A stretch of DNA of 64,000 nt from Actinobacillus vicugnae. GTDB lineage: Bacteria; Pseudomonadota; Gammaproteobacteria; Enterobacterales; Pasteurellaceae. Shown piece after piece: positions 46,527 to 55,647 of the stretch. A program made the translations under genes and the position numbers. Below the pieces are notes generated by a model. That model worked only from the letters and a program-made list of their open reading frames with translations. It made no database searches and was not told where the DNA came from. Within the stretch, counting starts at the first letter, position 1, and each line of letters starts with the position of its first letter. The stretch spans positions 1 to 64,000 of the forward strand of contig NZ_CABFJY010000044.1 of the NCBI RefSeq assembly GCF_901687125.1. Reading direction: 5' to 3'.

Positions 46527-46862
46527 TTATTTCTCATTTTTTTCTGGCGCTGCGCTTTTATGCGCTGCCATTTTTTGACGGATTTCACGACGTTGTTTTG
46601 AAAGTTCTGCATTACGAATCATATAATCATCAACGCGGTTTTCATAGTCGTCACGCATATTCGCGATAATTGCTCGGATCTCTTCAACGCTCATTGAGTC
46701 GTTAATGTATTGATTTAGGTTATCTAATAACAATACACGTTTTTGGTTGTCGCGGATTTTACGATCATTATCCGCAGTTTCACGATGTAATTTGTTTTTT
46801 AAACGGTAAAGATGAACATAATCTAGCATATCTTGGAATGCTTGTTTTTTTACATCAGCCAT
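46527..46862 (-). CDS. tmaR: TmaR (DUF496), PTS regulator
   Basis: 111 residues, largely helical and charged. '[20 protein letters not shown]' and '[22 protein letters not shown]', then '[38 protein letters not shown]', match E. coli TmaR (YeeX) almost throughout. TmaR sequesters enzyme I of the phosphotransferase system at a cell pole. A good promoter (TTGACG / 17 / TAGGAT, 46902-46930) lies upstream on the minus strand. Confidence 0.92.
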   Translation of the reverse strand: MADVKKQAFQDMLDYVHLYRLKNKLHRETADNDRKIRDNQKRVLLLDNLNQYINDSMSVEEIRAIIANMRDDYENRVDDYMIRNAELSKQRREIRQKMAAHKSAAPEKNEK

Positions 46863-46901
46863 TTGAGAATCCTCTTGGTTAGTGAAAATAAATCTGTATA
46901 A

Positions 46902-46930
46902 ATCCTAGACCTTTTAAACAATTTCGTCAA
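46902..46930 (-). promoter_or_regulatory. Promoter of tmaR
   Basis: On the minus strand: TTGACG (46925-46930), 17-base spacer, TAGGAT (46902-46907). A 24-base palindrome lies upstream, centred near -63. Confidence 0.6.
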
Positions 46931-46946
46931 AATGTTTCTCAAAGGT

Positions 46947-46970
46947 TTGTTTATTTGCATAAATAAACAA
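46947..46970. promoter_or_regulatory. 24-base perfect palindrome between tmaR and ppx
   Basis: TTGTTTATTT-GCAT-AAATAAACAA: ten-base arms with a self-complementary centre. It lies between two divergent promoters and upstream of both, so it is better explained as an operator for a dimeric regulator than as a terminator, although CAATTTTTTT follows on the plus strand. Confidence 0.5.
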
Positions 46971-47007
46971 CAATTTTTTTAAAATAATGCAGAATTTATC
47001 AATCGAT

Positions 47008-47036
47008 TTGTATTAAAAATGATAAAATCTTGATAT
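47008..47036 (+). promoter_or_regulatory. Candidate promoter of ppx
   Basis: TTGTAT (47008-47013), 17-base spacer, TGATAT (47031-47036), then a short leader to the ppx start at 47065. Both boxes are moderate matches. Confidence 0.45.
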
Positions 47037-47064
47037 TTATTCGCTCGGTTTATAAGGATTTTTT

Positions 47065-48588
47065 ATGTCGTCTTCAAGCCAATCGCCAGTTAAACGGTCT
47101 ATGCCTAGAGAATTTGCTGCTATTGATTTAGGCTCTAACAGTTTTCATATGATAGTTGCACGAATCGTAAATGGTTCAATCCAAGTACTTTCACGTTTAA
47201 AACGTCGCGTTCGTTTGGCAGATGGTTTAGATGAACATTGCATTTTAAGCCAAGAAGCAATTACACGTGGGGTAGAGTGCTTAGCGTTATTTGCAGATCG
47301 TTTACAAGGCTTTTCAGCGGAAAATGTGAAAGTGGTTGGTACTTACACATTACGTAGGGCGATCAATAATGGTGAATTTTTAAAGCAAGCGGCACAAGTC
47401 TTTCCTTTTCCGATTCAAATTATTTCAGGGCAAGAAGAAGCGCGTTTAATTTATTCAGGCGTGAGCCATACTCAGCCAGAGCAAGGGCGCAAGCTTGTGG
47501 TTGATATTGGCGGAGGCTCAACCGAAATGACTATTGGTGATGACTTCACGCCACTTCGAGCTGAAAGTCGTCATATGGGCTGTGTGAGTTTTGCTAACCG
47601 TTTTTTCCCTCGTGGCGAATTAACGATTGAAAGATTTGACAACGCTTACCAAACCGCAATGGAAAAAATCGAAGATCTCGCTTGGGAATATCGTCAATTA
47701 GGTTGGCAAAATGTATTAGGATCTTCGGGCACGATCAAAACCGTACAAAAAGTATTAATTGCGAATGGCTATCGTGATGGCTTGATTACCGAAGAACGAT
47801 TACAAAAATTAATTGATATTTGCTTACAGTTTAACTCATTAAATACGATTCAGTTAAAAGGGCTAATTGAAGAGCGAGCCGATGTATTGATTCCAGGTTT
47901 GGCAATCCTATTAGCGTTATTTCATACCTTCAGAATTGCGTCAATGCGTTATTCCAATGGTGCGATTCGAGAAGGGGTAATGTACGGTTTAGAAAAAAGC
48001 TTCCAAGTGGGCGATATTCGCCAAAGAACAGCAGAAGCACTCGCTGAGCAATTTAACATTGATCAACAGCAAGCAAATCGAGTAGAGCGAACGGCATTAA
48101 TGCTATTTGAACAGGTTAAAAATTGGCGTAATCGTCGCCAAATTCCTGAATTACGCAGTATGTTGAAATGGGCGAGTTTATTACATGAAATCGGAATCGT
48201 AATTAATCATAATAGTGTGCATCGCCATTCAGCTTATATTATTGCGCACAGTGATTTACCAGGTTTTGATTCAGAGCAGCAAAATTTACTAGCAACCTTA
48301 ATGCGCTTTCATTTAAAAGGCTTCAAACGGAGTGAAATTCGTAGCACGAATCGCTATCAACATCGTGATATTATGACGTTACTACGCTTATTTCGTTTAG
48401 CGGTATTGCTTAATCGTTCTCGCCAAGCCACAGTTGCCCTAAAAGGCATAACATTGGTTATTGAAAACAATGATTGGCTATTACAATTTGAAACGAATTT
48501 TTTAGCGCAACATCCATTAATCCTGGCAGATTTAGAAGAAGAACAGAAATGTTTGACTGCATTGGATTTAACCCTCAAAATTGCATAA
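47065..48588 (+). CDS. ppx: Exopolyphosphatase
   Basis: 507 residues. The ASKHA-fold motifs are 'EFAAIDLGSNSFHMIVARI', 'VGTYTLRRAINNGEFLKQA', 'ISGQEEARLIYSGVSHTQPEQGRKLVVDIGGGSTEM' and 'LGSSGTIKTVQKVL'. A C-terminal HD-like domain has 'WASLLHEIGIVINHNSVHRHSAYII'. Length and sequence follow E. coli Ppx better than GppA, but it could also act on pppGpp. It hydrolyses polyphosphate. A terminator AAGGCATAG/CTATGCCTT follows. Confidence 0.9.
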   Translation: MSSSSQSPVKRSMPREFAAIDLGSNSFHMIVARIVNGSIQVLSRLKRRVRLADGLDEHCILSQEAITRGVECLALFADRLQGFSAENVKVVGTYTLRRAINNGEFLKQAAQVFPFPIQIISGQEEARLIYSGVSHTQPEQGRKLVVDIGGGSTEMTIGDDFTPLRAESRHMGCVSFANRFFPRGELTIERFDNAYQTAMEKIEDLAWEYRQLGWQNVLGSSGTIKTVQKVLIANGYRDGLITEERLQKLIDICLQFNSLNTIQLKGLIEERADVLIPGLAILLALFHTFRIASMRYSNGAIREGVMYGLEKSFQVGDIRQRTAEALAEQFNIDQQQANRVERTALMLFEQVKNWRNRRQIPELRSMLKWASLLHEIGIVINHNSVHRHSAYIIAHSDLPGFDSEQQNLLATLMRFHLKGFKRSEIRSTNRYQHRDIMTLLRLFRLAVLLNRSRQATVALKGITLVIENNDWLLQFETNFLAQHPLILADLEEEQKCLTALDLTLKIA

Positions 48589-48597
48589 CATATCGTA

Positions 48598-48636
48598 AAA
48601 AGGCATAGGCTAATGAGTCTATGCCTTCATTTTTAT
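48598..48636 (+). terminator. Terminator after ppx
   Basis: AAGGCATAG / CTATGCCTT with loop GCTAATGAGT, then CATTTTTATAA. Confidence 0.8.
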
Positions 48637-48775
48637 AAAATTTGATCTATCTCTCATTTTCTTATTTTCCCGCTTGTTATTTACAAGATAAATCTTTAGG
48701 CTATACGGACTGGAGTATATCTTCATTTATGGAGTGGCTGTTGAACCAAAACAGTATTAAAAATTTTCGTGATAA

Positions 48776-49252
<477 letters not shown>

Positions 49253-49261
49253 GAGGCTGTT

Positions 49262-50134
49262 ATGTCTGCTCGAGGAAAAATATTAGATACGATTGGCGCA
49301 TTACAAACTAGTTTAACTAAAACTGAAAAGAAAATTGCTTCGGCAATTCTCGCTCAACCAGAAATTCTTAGCCAAAACTCATTATCAGAAGTTGCAAAAC
49401 AGCTTGATGTTGGTGAAGCGACATTTATTCGTTTTTGTCGCACACTAGGGTTTAAAGGCTATACCGATTTTAAATTAGATTTAGCCATTGAACTTGCCAC
49501 TCAAGAAAAACACAGTAGCTCTATCTTTGATACCGATGTTTCAGAAACTGATACACCAAAAGAAATTGCGATTAAATTACAAAGTAGTTTGAATAATGTG
49601 ATTGCTGAAACAATTAACTTGCTTGATTTTCAAGAACTTGAAAACGTGGTAAAAGAGCTACAACAAGCGAAACGCATTTTCTTATTTGGCGTGGGATCAT
49701 CAGGTTTAACCGCAGAAGATGCCAAACATAAATTAATGCGAATTGGCTTACAAACAGATGCGGTAACGAATAACCATTTTATGTATATGCAGGCTTCATT
49801 ATTGCGTGAAGGGGATGTGGTGATTGGTATCAGCCACTCAGGCTATTCTGACGAAGTCATCAGTTCATTGCGTATCGCTCGTAAAAATCATGCTAAAACG
49901 GTAGCAATTACCCACCATATTCGTTCTCCTATCACTAATGTGGCGGATTATGTATTGATTAACGGCAATCGCCAAGGGCATATGCAAGGTGATTCAATTG
50001 GCACTAAAATGTCACAATTATTCGTATTAGACTTGATTTATGCTTTATTAGTAAAAGCAGAACCAGAAAAGTCAATTCAACAAAAACAAAAAACGTTAGA
50101 TGTCATTTTAGAGCAACGTGTTCACGGTCGTTAA
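49262..50134 (+). CDS. RpiR-family transcriptional regulator with SIS domain
   Basis: 290 residues. N-terminal helix-turn-helix: 'LTKTEKKIASAILAQPEILSQNSLSEVAKQLDVGEATFIRFCRTLGFKGYTDFK'. C-terminal SIS sugar-phosphate domain: 'RIFLFGVGSSGLTAEDAKHKLMRIG' and 'GDVVIGISHSGYSDEVISSLRIARKNHAKTVAITHH'. The sialic-acid regulator SiaR/NanR of H. influenzae is of this type, and the neighbouring yhcH supports such a role, but the ligand cannot be read from sequence. Followed by an inverted uptake-sequence terminator. Confidence 0.85.
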   Translation: MSARGKILDTIGALQTSLTKTEKKIASAILAQPEILSQNSLSEVAKQLDVGEATFIRFCRTLGFKGYTDFKLDLAIELATQEKHSSSIFDTDVSETDTPKEIAIKLQSSLNNVIAETINLLDFQELENVVKELQQAKRIFLFGVGSSGLTAEDAKHKLMRIGLQTDAVTNNHFMYMQASLLREGDVVIGISHSGYSDEVISSLRIARKNHAKTVAITHHIRSPITNVADYVLINGNRQGHMQGDSIGTKMSQLFVLDLIYALLVKAEPEKSIQQKQKTLDVILEQRVHGR

Positions 50135-50150
50135 AGACATTTGAGGTATC

Positions 50151-50197
50151 AACAAGCGGTTAAATTTGTAGATTTTTTTGCAAATTTGACCGCTTTC
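50151..50197 (+). terminator. Inverted uptake-sequence terminator after the RpiR regulator gene
   Basis: ACAAGCGGTTAAATTTG (50152-50168) pairs with CAAATTTGACCGCTTT (50181-50196), leaving TAGATTTTTTTG as loop. Confidence 0.75.
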
Positions 50198-50287
50198 TAT
50201 TTTTCCTTGAAAAAGTACTTTTAAAGTAGCGAATGTTTTCGTTAGAATGACTAAATCCGTTTTCAAACAAGATGAGAGGCAAATACA

Positions 50288-51376
50288 ATGACACAAGTTT
50301 ATAATTTTAGTGCAGGTCCCGCGATGATGCCAAAAGCAGTATTAGAACAAGCGCAACAAGAATTATTGAATTGGCAAAACCAAGGCACTTCAGTAATGGA
50401 AGTAAGCCATCGAGGCAAATTCTTTATGGAATTAGCTGCACAATCAGAAAAAGATTTTCGTGAGGTTTATAATATTCCTGCTAATTATAAAGTGCTTTTT
50501 TTACAAGGTGGTGCAAGAGGACAATTTGCTGCAATTCCAATGAACCTCATTGGTGCAAAAGGTAAAGCGCTTTATTTAAATAGCGGTCATTGGTCTAGTA
50601 TGGCGGCGAAAGAAGCACGTAACTTCTGTGAAATTGATGAAATTGATATTGTTGAAAAAGATCAAAATGGCGTGATCGCAGTTACGCGTACTGATTTTAG
50701 CGATATTGCAGAACAATATGATTATGTACATTACTGCACCAACGAAACCATTACAGGCGTGCAAATTAAACAAATTCCAAACGTTGGGAATGCAGTTTTA
50801 GTGGCAGATATGTCATCTGACATTCTTTCTACACAAATTGATATTAGCAAATTTGGTTTAATTTACGCAGGTGCGCAGAAAAATTTAGGCCCTGCTGGAA
50901 TTACTATTGTTATTGTGCGTGAAGATCTGATTGGTAAAGCGCGCACTGCAACGCCCTCTATTTGGAATTATCAAACACAAGTGAATGCAGATTCAATGAT
51001 CAACACGCCACCAACCTTTGCATGGTACTTATGTTCTTTAGTTTTCAAACACTTAATTAAAGAAGGCGGGTTAACGGAGATTGAAAAACGTAACGCGGCA
51101 AAAGCTGAGCTACTGTATCACTACTTAAATAATAGTTCGTTCTATCACAACTATATTGCAGAAGCAAATCGCTCAGTGATGAACGTAACCTTTAGTACCG
51201 ACAATGATGAGTTAAATGCAAAATTTGTCGCAGAAGCGACCGCTTGTGGTTTGCATGCGCTAAAAGGCCATAAAGTGTTAGGCGGTATGCGTGCATCAAT
51301 TTATAACGCAATGCCAATTGAAGGGGTAGAAGCACTTATCCAATTTATGGATAAATTTGCAAAAGAAAATAGCTAA
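50288..51376 (+). CDS. serC: Phosphoserine aminotransferase
   Basis: 362 residues. 'YNFSAGPAMMPKAVLEQAQQEL' opens as in E. coli SerC. The PLP lysine lies in 'GLIYAGAQKNLGPAGITIVIVRED'. It converts 3-phosphohydroxypyruvate to phosphoserine and also acts in pyridoxal phosphate synthesis. It has GAGAGG upstream and its own terminator downstream, so serC is not simply cotranscribed with aroA as in E. coli. Confidence 0.97.
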   Translation: MTQVYNFSAGPAMMPKAVLEQAQQELLNWQNQGTSVMEVSHRGKFFMELAAQSEKDFREVYNIPANYKVLFLQGGARGQFAAIPMNLIGAKGKALYLNSGHWSSMAAKEARNFCEIDEIDIVEKDQNGVIAVTRTDFSDIAEQYDYVHYCTNETITGVQIKQIPNVGNAVLVADMSSDILSTQIDISKFGLIYAGAQKNLGPAGITIVIVREDLIGKARTATPSIWNYQTQVNADSMINTPPTFAWYLCSLVFKHLIKEGGLTEIEKRNAAKAELLYHYLNNSSFYHNYIAEANRSVMNVTFSTDNDELNAKFVAEATACGLHALKGHKVLGGMRASIYNAMPIEGVEALIQFMDKFAKENS

Positions 51377-51396
51377 AACGCAAATAAGAAAGACTA

Positions 51397-51432
51397 ATCC
51401 GCACCTAATAAAACTAGGTGCGGATTTTTTTA
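51397..51432 (+). terminator. Terminator after serC
   Basis: AATCCGCACCTA / TAGGTGCGGATT, a 12-base stem with loop ATAAAAC, followed by TTTTTT. Confidence 0.92.
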
Positions 51433-51570
51433 GGATTTATGTTGCAGCTTATCAGTATTAGCGTGGGTAACAACCTAAAAACGAGGCGAGTACACGTATT
51501 TATTGAGTTTTTAGAAGAAAAAATGCGCATTCAGCAAAACTTATTATAAATGTACGGATTTCTTTCCAGT

Positions 51571-51588
51571 TGTAACATAGTTTTTACT
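51571..51588. promoter_or_regulatory. TyrR-like box overlapping the hisC promoter
   Basis: TGTAAC-ATAGTT-TTTACT matches the TyrR consensus TGTAAA-N6-TTTACA at ten of twelve positions. Its right half is the -35 hexamer of the candidate promoter, an arrangement that favours repression by aromatic amino acids. Confidence 0.5.
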
Positions 51589-51611
51589 AGAAAAAATTAA
51601 GATTCTTTAAT
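51583..51611 (+). promoter_or_regulatory. Candidate promoter for hisC-aroA
   Basis: TTTACT (51583-51588), 17-base spacer, TTTAAT (51606-51611); start near 51618, about 40 bases before hisC. Confidence 0.5.
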
Positions 51612-51656
51612 ACAATCCAGCCATAATTCAATAAAAATCATTTTACAGAGGTAAAA

Positions 51657-52751
51657 ATGCAATTTCTCAACATCGCCAATCAAGGGGTAAAATCCCTTTC
51701 ACCTTACCAAGCAGGTAAACCTATCGAAGAATTAGAACGTGAACTTGGTATCAGCAATATTATTAAACTTGCCTCAAATGAAAATCCATTCGGCTTTCCT
51801 GAAAGTGCTAAACAAGCGATTATCAATCAATTAAATGATTTAACCCGTTATCCTGATGCAAATGGCTTTGAACTTAAAACTGCGATTTCTAAAAAATTTG
51901 GCGTACAAGCCAACCAAATTACCTTAGGTAACGGTTCAAATGACCTACTCGAACTGTTTGCGCATACTTTTGCCAGCGAACACGATGAAGTGATTTATTC
52001 TCAATATGCTTTTATTGTTTATCCATTAGTCACTAAAGCGATTAATGCGACCGCTCGTGAAATTCCTGCAAAAGATTGGGGGCATGATTTAGAGGCATTT
52101 TTGGCGGCAATCACCCCAAAAACTAAACTGATTTTTATTGCAAATCCAAATAATCCAACAGGCAATTTCTTAACTGAAGCGGAAATTGCTGCTTTCTTAG
52201 CAAAAGTACCCACTAATGTGATTGTAGTGTTGGATGAAGCCTACACTGAATTTACCCACGCAAGTGAACGCATTGATTCATTCGGCTTATTAGCAAAATA
52301 TCCAAATTTAATTGTTTCTCGTTCACTTTCAAAAGCGTATGGTTTAGCAGGGCTCCGTATTGGCTATGCGGTATCGCACCCTGAAGTCGCCGATTTACTT
52401 AACCGTGTGCGCCAGCCGTTTAACTGTAATAGCCTTGCTTTAGCTTCTGCCATTGCGGTGATGAATGATGATGCTTTTGTGGAAAAAGTGGCTGAGAATA
52501 ACCGCCAAGAGATGAAACGCTATGAAGCGTTCTGTCAAGTGAACGGTTTAACTTATATTCCGTCAAAAGGTAACTTTATTACGATTGATTTTGAACGACC
52601 TGCAGCACCAATCTACGAAGCGCTATTACGTGAAGGCGTGATCGTGCGTCCAATTGCAGGTTACGGTATGCCAAATCATTTACGCATCAGTATCGGTTTA
52701 CCTGAAGAAAATGACCGCTTGTTTAGCGCATTATTAAAAGTGCTAGCTTAA
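51657..52751 (+). CDS. hisC: Histidinol-phosphate aminotransferase (HisC2 type)
   Basis: 364 residues. 'SLSPYQAGKPIEELERELGI' and 'IIKLASNENPFGFPESA' are the HisC start. The PLP lysine is in 'IVSRSLSKAYGLAGLRIGYAV' and 'NNPTGNFLTEAEI' is the conserved Asn-Pro turn. It lies between serC and aroA, away from any his operon. Such second HisC copies often transaminate aromatic keto acids (prephenate, phenylpyruvate), which fits the neighbouring aroA and the TyrR-like box. Substrate is inferred. Confidence 0.9.
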   Translation: MQFLNIANQGVKSLSPYQAGKPIEELERELGISNIIKLASNENPFGFPESAKQAIINQLNDLTRYPDANGFELKTAISKKFGVQANQITLGNGSNDLLELFAHTFASEHDEVIYSQYAFIVYPLVTKAINATAREIPAKDWGHDLEAFLAAITPKTKLIFIANPNNPTGNFLTEAEIAAFLAKVPTNVIVVLDEAYTEFTHASERIDSFGLLAKYPNLIVSRSLSKAYGLAGLRIGYAVSHPEVADLLNRVRQPFNCNSLALASAIAVMNDDAFVEKVAENNRQEMKRYEAFCQVNGLTYIPSKGNFITIDFERPAAPIYEALLREGVIVRPIAGYGMPNHLRISIGLPEENDRLFSALLKVLA

Positions 52752-52781
52752 TTGCCTTTGGGTAGATCAAAAGAGAATAAT

Positions 52782-54080
52782 ATGGAAAAAATTACGTTAG
52801 ATCCGATTCGTCGAGTAGAAGGCGAAATCAATTTACCAGGCTCAAAGAGCCTTTCAAACCGTGCATTATTATTAGCTGCGCTAGCAAAAGGCACCACTAA
52901 AGTAACCAATTTATTAGATAGTGATGACATTCGTCATATGCTTAATGCACTAAAAGCCTTAGGTGTAAACTATACGCTTTCAGAGGATAAAACCGTTTGT
53001 ACTGTGGAAGGTGTTGGAGGCGCGTTTAACTGGCAAAATGGCTTATCGCTCTTTTTAGGCAATGCAGGCACAGCAATGCGTCCGCTAACCGCTGCGCTAT
53101 GCTTAAAAGGCACAAACGAAGCCGAAGTGATCCTCACAGGCGAACCTCGTATGAAAGAGCGTCCAATCAAGCATTTGGTGGATGCATTACGTCAAACAGG
53201 GGCGAGCGTTCAATATTTAGAAAATGAAGGCTATCCGCCTGTGGCTATTCGTAATAGCGGTTTACAAGGCGGCAAAGTGCAAATTGATGGTTCAATTTCT
53301 AGCCAATTCCTTACTGCGTTGCTAATGGCAGCACCACTTGCACAGGGAGATATGGAAATTGAAATTATCGGTGAACTGGTATCAAAACCTTATATAGACA
53401 TCACGCTTGCGATGATGAAAGATTTTGGTGTAACGGTAACCAATAATCAATATCAAACCTTTGTAGTAAAGGGCAACCAAAGCTATATCTCACCTGAGAA
53501 ATATTTAGTGGAGGGCGATGCGTCATCAGCATCTTATTTCTTAGCAGCAGGCGCGATTAAAGGTAAGGTCAAAGTAACAGGGATTGGTAAAAACTCGATC
53601 CAAGGTGACCGCTTGTTTGCCGATGTGTTAGAAGCAATGGGCGCCAAGATCACTTGGGGCGAAGATTTTATTCAAGCTGAGCAGGGTGAATTAAAAGGGG
53701 TGGATATGGATATGAATCATATTCCAGATGCAGCAATGACCATCGCTACCACCGCTTTATTTGCGGAGGGTGAAACAGTGATTCGTAATATCTATAACTG
53801 GCGAGTTAAAGAAACAGATCGCTTGAGTGCAATGGCAACCGAGTTGCGCAAAGTGGGGGCAACGGTGGAAGAGGGGGAAGATTTTATTCGAATTCAGCCT
53901 TTACCATTAACCGCGTTCCAACATGCGGAGATCGCAACTTATAACGATCACCGTATGGCGATGTGTTTTTCCTTAATTGCGCTATCCGATACCCCTGTAA
54001 CCATTTTAGATCCAAAATGTACAGCCAAAACTTTCCCAACCTATTTCAGTGAGTTTGAGACGTTATCGGAAAGAGGCTAA
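52782..54080 (+). CDS. aroA: 3-phosphoshikimate 1-carboxyvinyltransferase (EPSP synthase)
   Basis: 432 residues from the ATG at 52782, preceded by AAGAGA; an earlier in-frame start at 52752 lies right at the hisC stop. '[20 protein letters not shown]' near the N-terminus, '[17 protein letters not shown]' and '[20 protein letters not shown]' are class I EPSP synthase signatures. It makes EPSP for chorismate. The 30-base gap to hisC suggests cotranscription. Confidence 0.97.
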   Translation: MEKITLDPIRRVEGEINLPGSKSLSNRALLLAALAKGTTKVTNLLDSDDIRHMLNALKALGVNYTLSEDKTVCTVEGVGGAFNWQNGLSLFLGNAGTAMRPLTAALCLKGTNEAEVILTGEPRMKERPIKHLVDALRQTGASVQYLENEGYPPVAIRNSGLQGGKVQIDGSISSQFLTALLMAAPLAQGDMEIEIIGELVSKPYIDITLAMMKDFGVTVTNNQYQTFVVKGNQSYISPEKYLVEGDASSASYFLAAGAIKGKVKVTGIGKNSIQGDRLFADVLEAMGAKITWGEDFIQAEQGELKGVDMDMNHIPDAAMTIATTALFAEGETVIRNIYNWRVKETDRLSAMATELRKVGATVEEGEDFIRIQPLPLTAFQHAEIATYNDHRMAMCFSLIALSDTPVTILDPKCTAKTFPTYFSEFETLSERG

Positions 54081-54088
54081 AGCGGAAT

Positions 54089-54137
54089 AACAAGCGGTCG
54101 AATTTGTAAAAAAATTGCAAGTTTGACCGCTTTTTTA
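54089..54137 (+). terminator. Inverted uptake-sequence terminator after aroA
   Basis: ACAAGCGGTCGAATTTG (54090-54106) pairs with CAAGTTTGACCGCTT (54118-54132), followed by TTTTTAT. Confidence 0.78.
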
Positions 54138-54145
54138 TGAATTAA

Positions 54146-54184
54146 GTTAAATTTTAATTCAATTAAATTGCATAAATATTCATT
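54146..54184. promoter_or_regulatory. Tandem ARG boxes (ArgR operator) upstream of argA
   Basis: Two imperfect palindromes, TAAATTTTAATTCA (54148-54161) and TGCATAAATATTCA (54169-54182), each differ by one base from the ARG box core TGAAT-W4-ATTCA. Their 18-base boxes are separated by 3 bases, centre to centre 21 bases, exactly the arrangement bound by ArgR hexamers in enteric bacteria. Confidence 0.8.
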
Positions 54185-54223
54185 TTAAGATACATTGAGC
54201 AGAAACAACATAATGAGGAAGTT

Positions 54224-55537
54224 ATGCGTAATACAGAATTAGTGCAATGGTTTAGACAATCTACACCGTACGTAAATATGCACAGAGAGAAAACCTTTGT
54301 GATTATGTTAGACGGCAATGCGATTGCTCATCCAAATTTTATTAATATCACTAACGATATCAGCTTACTTCATAGCTTAGGTATTAAGCTAGTGATTGTA
54401 TTTGGTGCTCGTTGTCAAATTGATGAATTACTGGCAAAACACCAAATGAGTTCAGCCTATCATAATAATATCCGTATTACCGATAGCAAAACCTTAGAAG
54501 TGGTGAAGCAAGCCGTTGGTGGATTGCACTATGATATTTTCTCTCGTTTATCGCTCCGTTTACCTAATTCACCAGTATTAAATGTAGTCAGTAGCAATGC
54601 AGTCTTAGCGCAACCATTGGGAGTTATTGATGGCGTAGATTATGGTTTAAGCGGTAAGATTCGTCGTATTAATATCGAAGGTATTCAGCAACAATTAGCA
54701 CAGGGTTCCATTGTTGTGATAAGCCCAATAGCTCCTTCAGTAACTGGTGAAATATTTAATTTGCCGTTTGAAGAAATTGCAACACAAATTGCGATTAAAC
54801 TTAAAGCAGATAAATTAATTGGCTTTTGCGATCAGCAAGGGATCTTAGATCAAGAAGGTAATGTGTTATCCGATCTCCACCCACGAGAAGCAAAACGCTA
54901 TCTCACACAATTTATTGAAACAGGACAGTATCACAATTCTGCAGCACGTTTTTTACAGGCGGCAATAGAAACTTGTCATGCTGGCATTAAGCGTTCACAT
55001 TTATTAAGCTATCAAGAAGATGGATCGCTATTACAAGAGTTATTTTCTCGTGATGGTATCGGTACTCAGTTATCTGAAGACAGTTCGGAAAATATTCGCT
55101 TAGCGACCTCATTTGATATTCCAAGTTTGTTGAACTTGATTCGTCCATTAGAAGAGCAGGGCATATTAGTGAAACGCTCTCGTGAACAACTGGAAATGGA
55201 GATCAGCAATTACACGATTATCGAACGTGATGGCATTGTGATTGCTTGTGCAGCATTGAATCATTATCCCGCAGAAAAAATGGCGGAAATGGCTTGCGTG
55301 GCAGTGCATCCCGATTATCGAGATTCATCACGGGGGGATGTATTATTAGAAGCAATCAAACGAAGAGCTTATAAACTACAAGTAGAAAAATTATTTGTGC
55401 TAACTACACGCACGACGCAGTGGTTCCAAGAGCGAGGTTTTTTGGTGTCTAGTACGGAAGATTTACCGCAAGAGAAACGAGAACATTATAATTATCAACG
55501 AATGTCTAAAATTCTGATCTTAGTTCTCAATAAATAA
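54224..55537 (+). CDS. argA: N-acetylglutamate synthase ArgA
   Basis: 437 residues. The N-terminal amino-acid kinase-like domain has '[20 protein letters not shown]' and '[22 protein letters not shown]'. The C-terminal GNAT domain has '[15 protein letters not shown]' and '[24 protein letters not shown]'. It acetylates glutamate, the first step of arginine synthesis. ARG boxes upstream (54146-54184) support repression by arginine, and a GAGGAAG precedes the start. Confidence 0.95.
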   Translation: MRNTELVQWFRQSTPYVNMHREKTFVIMLDGNAIAHPNFINITNDISLLHSLGIKLVIVFGARCQIDELLAKHQMSSAYHNNIRITDSKTLEVVKQAVGGLHYDIFSRLSLRLPNSPVLNVVSSNAVLAQPLGVIDGVDYGLSGKIRRINIEGIQQQLAQGSIVVISPIAPSVTGEIFNLPFEEIATQIAIKLKADKLIGFCDQQGILDQEGNVLSDLHPREAKRYLTQFIETGQYHNSAARFLQAAIETCHAGIKRSHLLSYQEDGSLLQELFSRDGIGTQLSEDSSENIRLATSFDIPSLLNLIRPLEEQGILVKRSREQLEMEISNYTIIERDGIVIACAALNHYPAEKMAEMACVAVHPDYRDSSRGDVLLEAIKRRAYKLQVEKLFVLTTRTTQWFQERGFLVSSTEDLPQEKREHYNYQRMSKILILVLNK

Positions 55538-55620
55538 GCGGTCAAATTTCACAAATATTTTGCAACGCCTTCTTTACGAAGGCGTTCTTTTTGCAAAAAA
55601 CAAGGGAAATTTGACCGCTT
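55536..55620. terminator. Nested inverted repeats between argA and cpxA
   Basis: The outer pair AAGCGGTCAAATTTC (55536-55550) and GAAATTTGACCGCTT (55606-55620) is a perfect 15-base uptake-sequence repeat. Inside it sits AACGCCTTC-TTTAC-GAAGGCGTT (55564-55586) followed by CTTTTT. The inner hairpin is a classic terminator for argA; the outer pair may serve the opposite strand or DNA uptake. Confidence 0.85.
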
Positions 55621-55647
55621 GTATGACCTATCATCCAAAGTAGGGCA

